DNA from: CAXTSE01 sp964246985
Lineage (GTDB): Bacteria > Actinomycetota > Actinomycetes > Actinomycetales > Microbacteriaceae
Assembly: GCA_964246985.1 (NCBI GenBank)
Contig: CAXTSE010000024.1
Location: forward strand, 1-47,173
Length of the DNA stretch: 47,173 bases
Direction: 5' to 3'
In this document: piece after piece, positions 40,101 to 47,173 of the stretch
Layout: the number at the start of each line of letters is the position of its first letter
Numbering within the stretch: position 1 is the first letter of the stretch
Notes under the pieces: model-generated
Told to the model about the DNA's origin: nothing
Databases searched by the model: none
Seen by the model: only the letters and a program-made list of their open reading frames with translations
Program-made: the position numbers and the translations under genes

Positions 40101-42275
40101 ATGGACACCCCCAGCCCTCTCGGCGACGCCACCATGGCCGCGGACCTGCTCGACGACGACGAGGCCGATCCGACGCTGGTCGACGACGGGACTCTGCCGG
40201 GCGACCGCTTCCTCGACCGCGAGCTGAGCTGGCTGGCCTTCAACCAGCGGGTGCTGGAGCTCGCCGAGGACGACTCGCTGCCGCTCCTGGAGCGTGCCAA
40301 CTTCCTCGCCATCTTCGCGAGCAACCTCGACGAGTTCTTCATGGTGCGCGTCGCCGGCTTAAAGCGCCGCATCGCCACGGGGCTCGCCGTCCCGACCAAC
40401 GTCGGACGCGCTCCCGGCGACGTGCTCGCCGACATCGGCGCCAAGGCGCACGAGCTGCAGGAGCGTCACGCCCGCGCGTTCCGCGACCTCGTCAACCCGG
40501 CGCTCAACGACGCGCGCATCTTCATCGAGGCGTGGAGCGACCTCGACGACGCCGACCGCGTGCGGGTCGACGAGATCTTCACGACCCAGATCTTCCCGGT
40601 GCTGATGCCGCTCGCCGTCGACCCGGCCCACCCGTTCCCCTACATCTCGGGGCTGTCGCTCAACCTGTCGATCCGCGTCCGCAACCCCAAGACGAGCCGC
40701 ATCGAGTTCGCGCGCCTCAAGATGCCGCAGAACCTCCCGCGTTTCGTGAAGCTCCCCGACGACGGCTCGGGCAAGCTCCGCTTCATCCCCCTCGAGGACC
40801 TCATCTCGAACCACCTGTTCGAGCTCTTCCCCGGCATGGAGATCCTCGAGCACCACGAGTTCCGCGTCACCCGCAACGAGGACGTCGAGATCGAGGAGGA
40901 CGACACCGAGTCGATCATCCAGGCTCTCGAGAAGGAGCTGCTGCGGCGCCGATTCGGCCCGCCGATCCGCCTCGAGATCAGCGACGACATGGACGACGTC
41001 ACGCTCGGGCTGCTCATGCAGGAGCTCGACATCACCGAGCAGGAGGTCTACCGCCTGCCCGCTCCGCTCGACCTCGGCGGCCTGTTCGAGCTGCAGAAGA
41101 TCGAGCGGCCCGAGCTGAAGTTCCCGAAGCGCGTACCGACCACGGCCGTCGCGCTCCTGCCGAGCGACCCGACCGACAAGCCCGACATCTTCGCGTCCAT
41201 GCGCCGCGGCGACATCCTGCTCCACCACCCGTACGAGTCGTTCGCGACGAGCGTCCAGGCGTTCCTCGAACAGGCGGCAGCCGATCCGAACGTCCTCGCC
41301 ATCAAGCAGACGCTCTACCGCACGAGCGGCGACAGCCCGATCGTCGAGGCGCTGATCGACGCGGCCGAGGCCGGCAAGGCCGTGCTCGCGCTGGTCGAGA
41401 TCAAGGCGCGCTTCGACGAGCAGAACAACATCACCTGGGCCCGCAAGCTCGAGAAGGCCGGCGTGCACGTCGTCTACGGGCTGGTCGGTCTCAAGACCCA
41501 TTCGAAGCTCGCGCTCGTGATCCGGCAGGAGCGCGGCGGGCTGCGGCACTACAGCCACGTCGGCACCGGCAACTACAACCCGAAGACCAGCCGCATCTAC
41601 GAGGACCTCGGGCTGCTGACCGCCGACGACCAGGTCGGCAAGGACCTGACGCGCCTGTTCAACGAGCTGTCGGGCTACGCGATCGAGAAGAAGTTCAAGC
41701 GACTGCTGGTCGCCCCGCTGCACCTGCGCAAGGGACTGCTGAAGCGGATCGCCGCCGAGGCCGACAACGCCGCCGCGGGCAAGCCGAGCGGCATCCGCAT
41801 CAAGGTCAACTCGATGGTCGACGAGGCCATCATCGACGCCCTCTACAAGGCGAGCATCGCGGGGGTCCCCGTCGACATCGTCGTGCGGGGCATCTGCGCC
41901 CTGCGGCCCGGCGTCGAGGGCCTGAGCGAGAACATCCGCGTGCGCAGCATCCTCGGCCGCTACCTCGAGCACTCCCGCATCTTCGCGTTCGAGAACGACG
42001 GCGACCCGCAGATCTACATCGGCAGCGCCGACATGATGCATCGCAACCTGGATCGCCGCGTCGAGGCGCTCGTGCGCCTGACCCGCCCCGAGCACCTGGC
42101 CGAGACGACCGGACTGCTCGACGAGGCGATGTCGGAGGACACCTCCTCGTGGTGGCTCGAGACCGACGGCACCTGGACGCGGCACGATCGCGACGCCGCC
42201 GGCGCTCCGCTCGCGGACATGCAGGATGCCGTGATGACGCAGATCAGCGCGCGGCGTCGCTCAGGCTCCCGATGA
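40101..42275 (+). CDS. ppk1: Polyphosphate kinase 1
   Basis: 724 residues, the normal PPK1 length. The N and head domains are followed by the catalytic C1 and C2 domains. C1 has the phospho-histidine site LKTHSKLALV and SHVGTGNYNPKTSRIYEDLGLLT. C2 has IRVRSILGRYLEHSRIFAF and YIGSADMMHRNLDRRVEAL. It makes polyphosphate from ATP, reversibly. ATG at 40101 has AGGATGG upstream; ATG at 40092, in frame, is an alternative. The 3' end overlaps the Nudix gene as ATGA. Confidence 0.96.
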   Translation: MDTPSPLGDATMAADLLDDDEADPTLVDDGTLPGDRFLDRELSWLAFNQRVLELAEDDSLPLLERANFLAIFASNLDEFFMVRVAGLKRRIATGLAVPTNVGRAPGDVLADIGAKAHELQERHARAFRDLVNPALNDARIFIEAWSDLDDADRVRVDEIFTTQIFPVLMPLAVDPAHPFPYISGLSLNLSIRVRNPKTSRIEFARLKMPQNLPRFVKLPDDGSGKLRFIPLEDLISNHLFELFPGMEILEHHEFRVTRNEDVEIEEDDTESIIQALEKELLRRRFGPPIRLEISDDMDDVTLGLLMQELDITEQEVYRLPAPLDLGGLFELQKIERPELKFPKRVPTTAVALLPSDPTDKPDIFASMRRGDILLHHPYESFATSVQAFLEQAAADPNVLAIKQTLYRTSGDSPIVEALIDAAEAGKAVLALVEIKARFDEQNNITWARKLEKAGVHVVYGLVGLKTHSKLALVIRQERGGLRHYSHVGTGNYNPKTSRIYEDLGLLTADDQVGKDLTRLFNELSGYAIEKKFKRLLVAPLHLRKGLLKRIAAEADNAAAGKPSGIRIKVNSMVDEAIIDALYKASIAGVPVDIVVRGICALRPGVEGLSENIRVRSILGRYLEHSRIFAFENDGDPQIYIGSADMMHRNLDRRVEALVRLTRPEHLAETTGLLDEAMSEDTSSWWLETDGTWTRHDRDAAGAPLADMQDAVMTQISARRRSGSR

Positions 42276-43210
42276 CCGACGCCGTGCTGGCCGCCGGGGC
42301 GGTCTGCTGGCGCGTCGACGCCGAGGGAGCGGCCGAGGTGCTCGTCGTGTACCGCACGCAGCACAGGGACTACTCGCTGCCGAAGGGCAAGCTCGACCCG
42401 GGCGAGACGCTGCCCGAGACCGCGGTGCGCGAGATCGCCGAGGAGACCGGGCTCGTCGTCGCCCTCGGCGTGCCGCTCGGCGTCGTCGAGTACCCGCTGC
42501 CGAGCGGACGCCAGAAGGTCGTCTACTACTGGGCGGCCGAGGTCGACGCCGTCGCGATCGCGAACTCCACGTTCGCCCCGAACGATGAGATCGAGAGCCT
42601 GGCGTGGATGCCGCTGGCCGCCCTGCGCGACCGGCTCACGTATCCGCACGACGTCGACATCGTCGAGAGGTTCGCCGAGCTCTTCGAGCGAGGACGCGCC
42701 CGCACCTTCGCCATCGTCGCGCTCCGCCACGGCAAGGCGGTGCCGCCCGAGACCTGGGACGGACCCGACCACACGCGTCCCCTCCTGCAGCGCGGCGTCG
42801 ACCAGGCGATGAGCGTGGCGCCCGGCATCGCGGCCTACCGGCCGGCGAGGCTGATGAGCTCGGATGCGGCGCGCTGCCTCGCGACGATCGGCCCGGTCGC
42901 ACGCCTGACTGGCCTCGTGGTGCGCGAGCGCCCCGTCATCAGCCAGGAGTCGTACGCGAGCGCCGGCGACGCCGTCGCGAAGCTGGTGCGCAAGCGGCTC
43001 GCCCGCCGCCGCACCACCGTGCTCTGCAGCCATGGGCCGGTCCTGCCGCAGATCGTCTCGGCCGTCGCCGCCGAGACCGGGACACCCACCTCGGCCGCCC
43101 TGCGGCGTGCGGCCACCCTGGCGACGGGCGAGTACGCCGTGCTGCACGTGCCGGTCGATCATCCCGAGACGGGCATCGTGGCCGTCGAGGTGCACGGGCC
43201 TACCGCATAA
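42272..43210 (+). CDS. mutT1: Nudix hydrolase fused to histidine phosphatase (MutT1-like)
   Basis: 312 residues. The Nudix box is at 39-60 (GKLDPGETLPETAVREIAEETG). The C-terminal half is a histidine-phosphatase (RHG) domain with ALRHGKA and CSHGPVLPQ. This arrangement is that of mycobacterial MutT1, which removes phosphates from 8-oxo-dGTP and diadenosine polyphosphates. The ATG overlaps the ppk1 stop, so the two are coupled; ppk1 and mutT1 are also neighbours in M. tuberculosis. Confidence 0.9.
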   Translation: MTDAVLAAGAVCWRVDAEGAAEVLVVYRTQHRDYSLPKGKLDPGETLPETAVREIAEETGLVVALGVPLGVVEYPLPSGRQKVVYYWAAEVDAVAIANSTFAPNDEIESLAWMPLAALRDRLTYPHDVDIVERFAELFERGRARTFAIVALRHGKAVPPETWDGPDHTRPLLQRGVDQAMSVAPGIAAYRPARLMSSDAARCLATIGPVARLTGLVVRERPVISQESYASAGDAVAKLVRKRLARRRTTVLCSHGPVLPQIVSAVAAETGTPTSAALRRAATLATGEYAVLHVPVDHPETGIVAVEVHGPTA

Positions 43211-43247
43211 CGAACGGGTATCCCCCGAACGCCCGAATTGGGCAGTC

Positions 43248-43269
43248 GTTAACCTCCCGTTCACCATTC
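43248..43269 (+). promoter_or_regulatory. PHO box upstream of pstS
   Basis: Two 11-bp direct units, GTTAACCTCCC and GTTCACCATTC, in the 150-bp gap between mutT1 and pstS, 91 bp before the pstS start. This is the closest match in the window to the actinobacterial PHO box. The rest of the gap holds no gene. Confidence 0.75.
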
Positions 43270-43360
43270 GCCCGGAGGCTGGACACGAGCGCTTCGTAGC
43301 GTCTCTTCCGGGTTCGCACCGAGCCCCTGTCCTGACACAAGCATTCCCGAAGGGAAACCA

Positions 43361-44455
43361 GTGAACATCACGCGCTATGGCAGCATCGCCGCCATCGCCC
43401 TCGTGGGAGCCATCGCTCTCACCTCGTGCGCAGCAAACGAGGGTGGCGGAACCGACACCCCGTCCGAGAGCACCCTCTCCGGCGTCATCGACGGAGCCGG
43501 CGCCTCGTCGCAGGGCTCCGCCCAGGAGGCCTGGGTCGCCGCCTTCCAGACCGAGAACCCCGACGTCACCATCAACTACGACCCGTCCGGCTCGGGCGCG
43601 GGCCGCGAGGCGTTCATCGCCGGCGGCGTCGCGTTCGCGGGAACCGACTCGGCCCTCAGCCAGGACGAGATCGACGGCGGCTTCGCCGGCTGCGTCGCCG
43701 ACAGCGGCTACATCCAGGTGCCCGCCTACATCTCGCCGATCGCCGTGATCTTCAACGTGGAGGGTGTCGACGAGCTCAACCTCGACGCTCCCACGATCGC
43801 CGGCATCTTCAAGGGCACCATCACGACGTGGGACGACGCGGCCATCGCCGACCTCAACCCCGATGCCACGCTCCCGTCGGCTCCGATCACCGCCGTGCAC
43901 CGCTCGGACGACTCGGGCACGACCAAGAACTTCGCGGACTACCTGAACAAGGTCGCCCCGGAGGTCTGGGACGCCGCTCCGGCCGACCCGTTCCCCTACT
44001 CGACCGGTGAGGCCGCTCAGGGCACCTCGGGTGTCGTCGACGCCGTCACCAACGGCACCAACACCATCGGCTACGCCGACGCGTCGAAGGCCGGCGACCT
44101 GGGAGTCGCGAAGCTCAAGGTCGGCGACGAGTTCGTCGAGTACAGCCCCGAGGGTGCTGCCGCCGTCGTCGCCGAGTCCCCCGCGGGCAAGACGGCCGGT
44201 GACACTGACCTGTCGATCTCGCTCGACCGCACCACGACCGACCCGACCCACTACCCGCTCGTCCTGGTGAGCTACATCATCACCTGCGTCGAGTTCGAGG
44301 ACGCCGAGGTCGCGCCGCTGGTGAAGGACTACATCACCTACATCACCAGCGAGGCCGGTCAGGCCGAGGCCGCCAGCTCCGCCGGTGCCGCCCCGCTGAC
44401 CGCCGAGGTCTCGGCCAACGTGGCATCGGTGCTCGACCAGATCGTCGCCGAGTAG
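43361..44455 (+). CDS. pstS: Phosphate ABC transporter substrate-binding lipoprotein PstS
   Basis: 364 residues from GTG at 43361. The lipobox IALTSC gives lipidated Cys23. Phosphate-site stretches are GAGASSQGSAQEAW, DPSGSGAGREAFIAGGVAFAGTDSAL and HRSDDSGTTKNFADYL. It captures phosphate outside the membrane and delivers it to PstCA. It is the first gene of the operon pstS, pstC, pstA, pstB, with a PHO box upstream and a strong hairpin after it. Confidence 0.97.
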   Translation: MNITRYGSIAAIALVGAIALTSCAANEGGGTDTPSESTLSGVIDGAGASSQGSAQEAWVAAFQTENPDVTINYDPSGSGAGREAFIAGGVAFAGTDSALSQDEIDGGFAGCVADSGYIQVPAYISPIAVIFNVEGVDELNLDAPTIAGIFKGTITTWDDAAIADLNPDATLPSAPITAVHRSDDSGTTKNFADYLNKVAPEVWDAAPADPFPYSTGEAAQGTSGVVDAVTNGTNTIGYADASKAGDLGVAKLKVGDEFVEYSPEGAAAVVAESPAGKTAGDTDLSISLDRTTTDPTHYPLVLVSYIITCVEFEDAEVAPLVKDYITYITSEAGQAEAASSAGAAPLTAEVSANVASVLDQIVAE

Positions 44456-44469
44456 CACCACCGCACCAC

Positions 44470-44520
44470 CTGTCGGGCTGCGGCTCGGTGCTCATTGCAC
44501 CACGAGCCGCAGCCCGACAG
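44470..44520. terminator. Strong hairpin between pstS and pstC
   Basis: An 18-bp perfect stem (left arm 44470-44487, right arm 44503-44520) lies in the 117-bp gap after pstS. No T-run follows, so it probably stabilises the pstS message and partly attenuates pstCAB, giving excess binding protein. Confidence 0.75.
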
Positions 44521-44572
44521 ACTTGACCCGCTCCCCCCACCCCGACTCGGTCGGTCAGGCAGGAAGACAGCA

Positions 44573-45517
44573 ATGACGACAGCACCGGCACCCGCGCCGA
44601 CGAGAGCCAAGCTCCGTCCCGCCGACCGCATCTTCTCCGGCAGCACGGTGGTCGCCGGCAGCCTGATCCTCGCGGCCCTCGCCGCGGTCGCGATCTTCCT
44701 CATCGCGCAGAGCATCCCCGCTCTGACCGTCGATCCGGCCGAGCTCAAGGGCTCGCCCTCCAGCTTCTGGGCCTACGTCGGACCGCTCGCCTTCGGATCC
44801 ATCTGGGCCGCCGCGCTCGCGCTGCTCATGGCGCTGCCGATCTCCTACGGCATCGCGCTCTTCATCTCGCACTACGCCCCGCGCCGCGTCGCGCAGGGTC
44901 TCGGGTACATCATCGACCTGCTGGCCGCCGTGCCCTCGGTCGTGTTCGGCCTCTGGGGCATCAAGGTGCTGGCACCCGCCGTCACCCCGCTCTACGCCTG
45001 GCTCAACGCGAACCTCGGCTGGGTGCCCCTCTTCTCGGAGCTCTCCGGCACCGGACGCACCATCTTCACGGTCGCGATCGTGCTGGCCGTCATGATCATC
45101 CCGATCATCACGGCCGTCTCGCGCGAGGTCTTCCTGCAGACGCCGCGCCTGCACGAGGAGGCCGCTCTCGCCCTCGGCGCCACGCGCTGGGAGATGATCC
45201 AGATGGCGGTCATCCCCTTCGGCCGCCCCGGCATGATCTCCGCCGCGATGCTCGGCCTCGGCCGCGCCCTCGGCGAGACGATGGTGGTGGCCATGGTGCT
45301 CTCGCCGTCGCCCGGCCTCATCACCTTCATCCTCACCGGCTCGCAGAACTCGTCGACGATCGCCGGCAACATCGCCCTCAACTTCCCCGAGGCGAACGGC
45401 GTCGACGTCAACGCGCTCATCGCCACCGGCCTGGTCCTCTTCGCTGTCACGCTCGTGATCAACTCGATCGCGCGCGTCGTCATCAACCGCCGCAAGGCCT
45501 TCTCTGGAGCGAACTGA
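44573..45517 (+). CDS. pstC: Phosphate ABC transporter permease PstC
   Basis: 314 residues. A cytoplasmic N-terminal stretch (1-27) is followed by about six membrane helices. The inner-membrane permease loop reads EEAALALGATRWEMIQMAVIPFGRPGMISAAMLGLGRALGETM, the EAA contact with the ATPase. ATG at 44573 follows AGGAAGACAGCA. The stop overlaps the pstA start (TGATG), so they are coupled. Confidence 0.96.
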   Translation: MTTAPAPAPTRAKLRPADRIFSGSTVVAGSLILAALAAVAIFLIAQSIPALTVDPAELKGSPSSFWAYVGPLAFGSIWAAALALLMALPISYGIALFISHYAPRRVAQGLGYIIDLLAAVPSVVFGLWGIKVLAPAVTPLYAWLNANLGWVPLFSELSGTGRTIFTVAIVLAVMIIPIITAVSREVFLQTPRLHEEAALALGATRWEMIQMAVIPFGRPGMISAAMLGLGRALGETMVVAMVLSPSPGLITFILTGSQNSSTIAGNIALNFPEANGVDVNALIATGLVLFAVTLVINSIARVVINRRKAFSGAN

Positions 45518-46614
45518 TGACCGTCACCACGCAGACACCCCCCACCGGGACCTCGGCGATCGTCAACACCCTCACGACCGGCCGCCTGCCCCGCTGGGCG
45601 CCGTGGGTCATGCTCGGCGCGAGCTGGACCATCATGCTCGTCGTGTTCGGGTTCATGGCCCTCGGCACCGGCGAGGAGTTCTCTCCGGCGCTCCCCCTCG
45701 TGCTCGGCACACTGCTGTTCATCGTCGTGAACTTCGTGTTCGCCTACCTGGTGGAGGGCGTGCGCCAGGCGAAGGACCGCCTGGTCACGTCGCTGGTGGG
45801 CTCGGCGTTCATCCTCGCGCTCATCCCGCTGATCTCGCTGCTCTTCACCGTCGTGGTGAACGGCGCGGCCCGCTTCGACCTGAACTTCTTCAGCAGCTCG
45901 ATGCGCAACGTCGTCGGCGAGGGCGGCGGTGCGCTGCACGCGATCGTCGGCACGCTCGAGATCACCGGCATGGCGACGCTGATCTCGGTGCCGGTCGGAC
46001 TGCTGACGGCCATCTACCTCGTCGAGTACGGACGCGGACTGCTCGCCCGCGCGATCACGTTCTTCGTCGACGTCATGACCGGCATCCCGTCGATCGTGGC
46101 CGGCCTCTTCGCCTTCGCGTTCTTCGCCCTCATCTTCGACGACCCCGGCATCCGCTTCGGTTTCGGCGGCTCGATCGCCCTCGCCCTGCTGATGATCCCG
46201 GTCGTCGTGCGCTCGAGCGAGGAGATGCTGAAGCTCGTGCCGAACGAGCTCCGCGAGGCCTCCTACGCGCTCGGCGTGCCGAAGTGGCTCACGATCCTCA
46301 AGATCGTGATCCCGACGTCGCTCGCCGGCATCACGACCGGTATCACGCTCGCGATCGCCCGCGTCATCGGCGAGACCGCCCCGTTGCTCATCATCGCCGG
46401 GTTCACCGCGAGCATGAACTACGACCTCTTCAACGACCGCATGATGTCGCTGCCGGTGTTCGTGTACACGCAGTACGCCAACCCCGGATCCGAGGTGCAG
46501 CCGTACCTCGACCGCGCCTGGGCCGGGGCGCTGACCCTCATCCTCATCGTCATGGCGCTGAACCTGATCGCCCGACTCATCGCCCGCATCTTCTCCCCCA
46601 AACTCGGCCGCTGA
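45517..46614 (+). CDS. pstA: Phosphate ABC transporter permease PstA
   Basis: 365 residues, longer than the usual 280-300 because of an N-terminal part with two or three extra hydrophobic segments (residues 1-90), before the core domain with GTLEITGMATLISVPVGLLTAIYLVEYG. The EAA loop is NELREASYALGVPKWLTILKIVIPTSLAGITTGITLAIARVIGETAPLL. It pairs with PstC to form the phosphate channel. It starts at the last base of the pstC stop. Confidence 0.96.
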   Translation: MTVTTQTPPTGTSAIVNTLTTGRLPRWAPWVMLGASWTIMLVVFGFMALGTGEEFSPALPLVLGTLLFIVVNFVFAYLVEGVRQAKDRLVTSLVGSAFILALIPLISLLFTVVVNGAARFDLNFFSSSMRNVVGEGGGALHAIVGTLEITGMATLISVPVGLLTAIYLVEYGRGLLARAITFFVDVMTGIPSIVAGLFAFAFFALIFDDPGIRFGFGGSIALALLMIPVVVRSSEEMLKLVPNELREASYALGVPKWLTILKIVIPTSLAGITTGITLAIARVIGETAPLLIIAGFTASMNYDLFNDRMMSLPVFVYTQYANPGSEVQPYLDRAWAGALTLILIVMALNLIARLIARIFSPKLGR

Positions 46615-46639
46615 GCCGCACCAACCCGAAGGAAGAACC

Positions 46640-47173
46640 GTGTCCAAGCGCATCGAGGTCCGCGACCTCAACGTCTACTACGGCAAGTTCCGTGCCGTCG
46701 AGGGCGTCTCGCTCACCATCGAGCCCCGCACCGTCACCGCATTCATCGGCCCCTCGGGCTGCGGCAAGTCCACCTTCCTCCGCACGCTGAACCGCATGCA
46801 CGAGGTCATCCCCGGCGCCTACGTCGAGGGCGATGTGCGCATCGACGGCAACAACCTCTACGGCCCCGGCGTCGACCCGGTGCTCGTGCGCCGTCAGGTG
46901 GGCATGGTGTTCCAGCGCCCGAACCCGTTCCCGACCATGTCGATCCGCGACAACGTGCTCGCCGGCGTGAAGCTCAACAACACCCGGATGTCGAAGAGCG
47001 ACGGCGACGACCTGGTCGAGAAGTCGCTCCAGGGTGCCAACCTCTGGAACGAGGTCAAGGACCGCCTCAACCTGCCCGGATCCGGCCTCTCCGGTGGACA
47101 GCAGCAGCGCCTCTGCATCGCCCGCGCGATCGCGGTGAACCCCGAGGTGATCCTGATGGACGAGCCCTGCTCG
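46640..47173 (+). CDS. pstB: Phosphate ABC transporter ATPase PstB, truncated by window end
   Basis: 178 codons are present, from GTG at 46640 after GAAGGAAGAACC. Walker A is GPSGCGKST, the signature LSGGQQQR, and Walker B VILMDEPCS, where the window stops. The usual length is about 255-260 residues, so roughly 80 are missing. It powers the PstSCA phosphate importer, following pstA by 25 bp. Confidence 0.96.
   Translation, partial: MSKRIEVRDLNVYYGKFRAVEGVSLTIEPRTVTAFIGPSGCGKSTFLRTLNRMHEVIPGAYVEGDVRIDGNNLYGPGVDPVLVRRQVGMVFQRPNPFPTMSIRDNVLAGVKLNNTRMSKSDGDDLVEKSLQGANLWNEVKDRLNLPGSGLSGGQQQRLCIARAIAVNPEVILMDEPCS

Noticed and set aside
40532..43210. Long frame of 892 codons running through ppk1
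   Set aside because: Its first part is an out-of-frame shadow of ppk1; only the end from 42272 is a real gene (MutT1-like).
1..47173. CRISPR arrays, tRNA/rRNA genes and insertion sequences
   Set aside because: No regularly spaced repeats, no tRNA-like cloverleaf or CCA-end pattern, no transposase-like protein or terminal inverted repeats were seen.

Overview
The window is a chromosomal segment of a high-GC actinobacterium, most likely of the Microbacteriaceae (Microbacterium-like). I infer this from the very high GC at third codon positions, the actinobacterial gene order carD-ispDF-cysS-rlmB, the SenX3/RegX3 and GlnR-type regulators, MutT1 beside ppk1, and the fused IspD-IspF. I could run no database search, so all family calls rest on motifs and recognition by eye.

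Positions 1-23269 form a large accessory catabolic locus. It begins with the first codons of a probable M24-type peptidase/hydrolase, an SDR and a VOC-fold protein. It then holds two paralogous ABC importer operons. Each has a standalone RbsC-type permease, a Peripla_BP_4-type lipoprotein and an unusual single polypeptide joining a double RbsA-type ATPase to a second RbsC-type permease. It also holds two XRE-cupin regulators, a GNAT-AAA+ fusion, three paralogous ATZ/TRZ-type amidohydrolases sharing a THRHxWQ metal motif, a small Dabb-domain protein, two tandem ketopantoate-reductase-like enzymes, an SDR lacking its catalytic residues, and an MFS transporter. Five promoters in this region carry a common 19-bp palindrome, TGTNNAGTNNNACTNNACA. 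It ties the whole locus into one probable regulon for uptake and breakdown of an unknown, probably nitrogen-containing cyclic or amide compound. This is the best candidate here for an undescribed system.

Positions 23261-31335 are core genome: rlmB, cysS, a GNAT, ispDF, carD, a lipoprotein, regX3, senX3 and phoU. Positions 31363-39326 hold housekeeping and small accessory genes: an MmyB-type regulator broken by a 10-N assembly gap, an SDR, gpmA, a methyltransferase overlapping a DRGH nuclease, a FUSC-type membrane protein, ygfZ, a nitrobindin-like protein and two small membrane proteins.

Positions 39377-47173 form a phosphate block: a GlnR-like regulator, ppk1, a MutT1-like Nudix/phosphatase, then pstS-pstC-pstA-pstB (the last cut by the window end). 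PHO-box-like 11-bp direct repeats (GTTCACC type) lie upstream of phoU, ppk1 and pstS. This suggests that SenX3-RegX3, encoded in the window, coordinates phosphate uptake with polyphosphate metabolism. No tRNA, rRNA, CRISPR or insertion sequence was seen.
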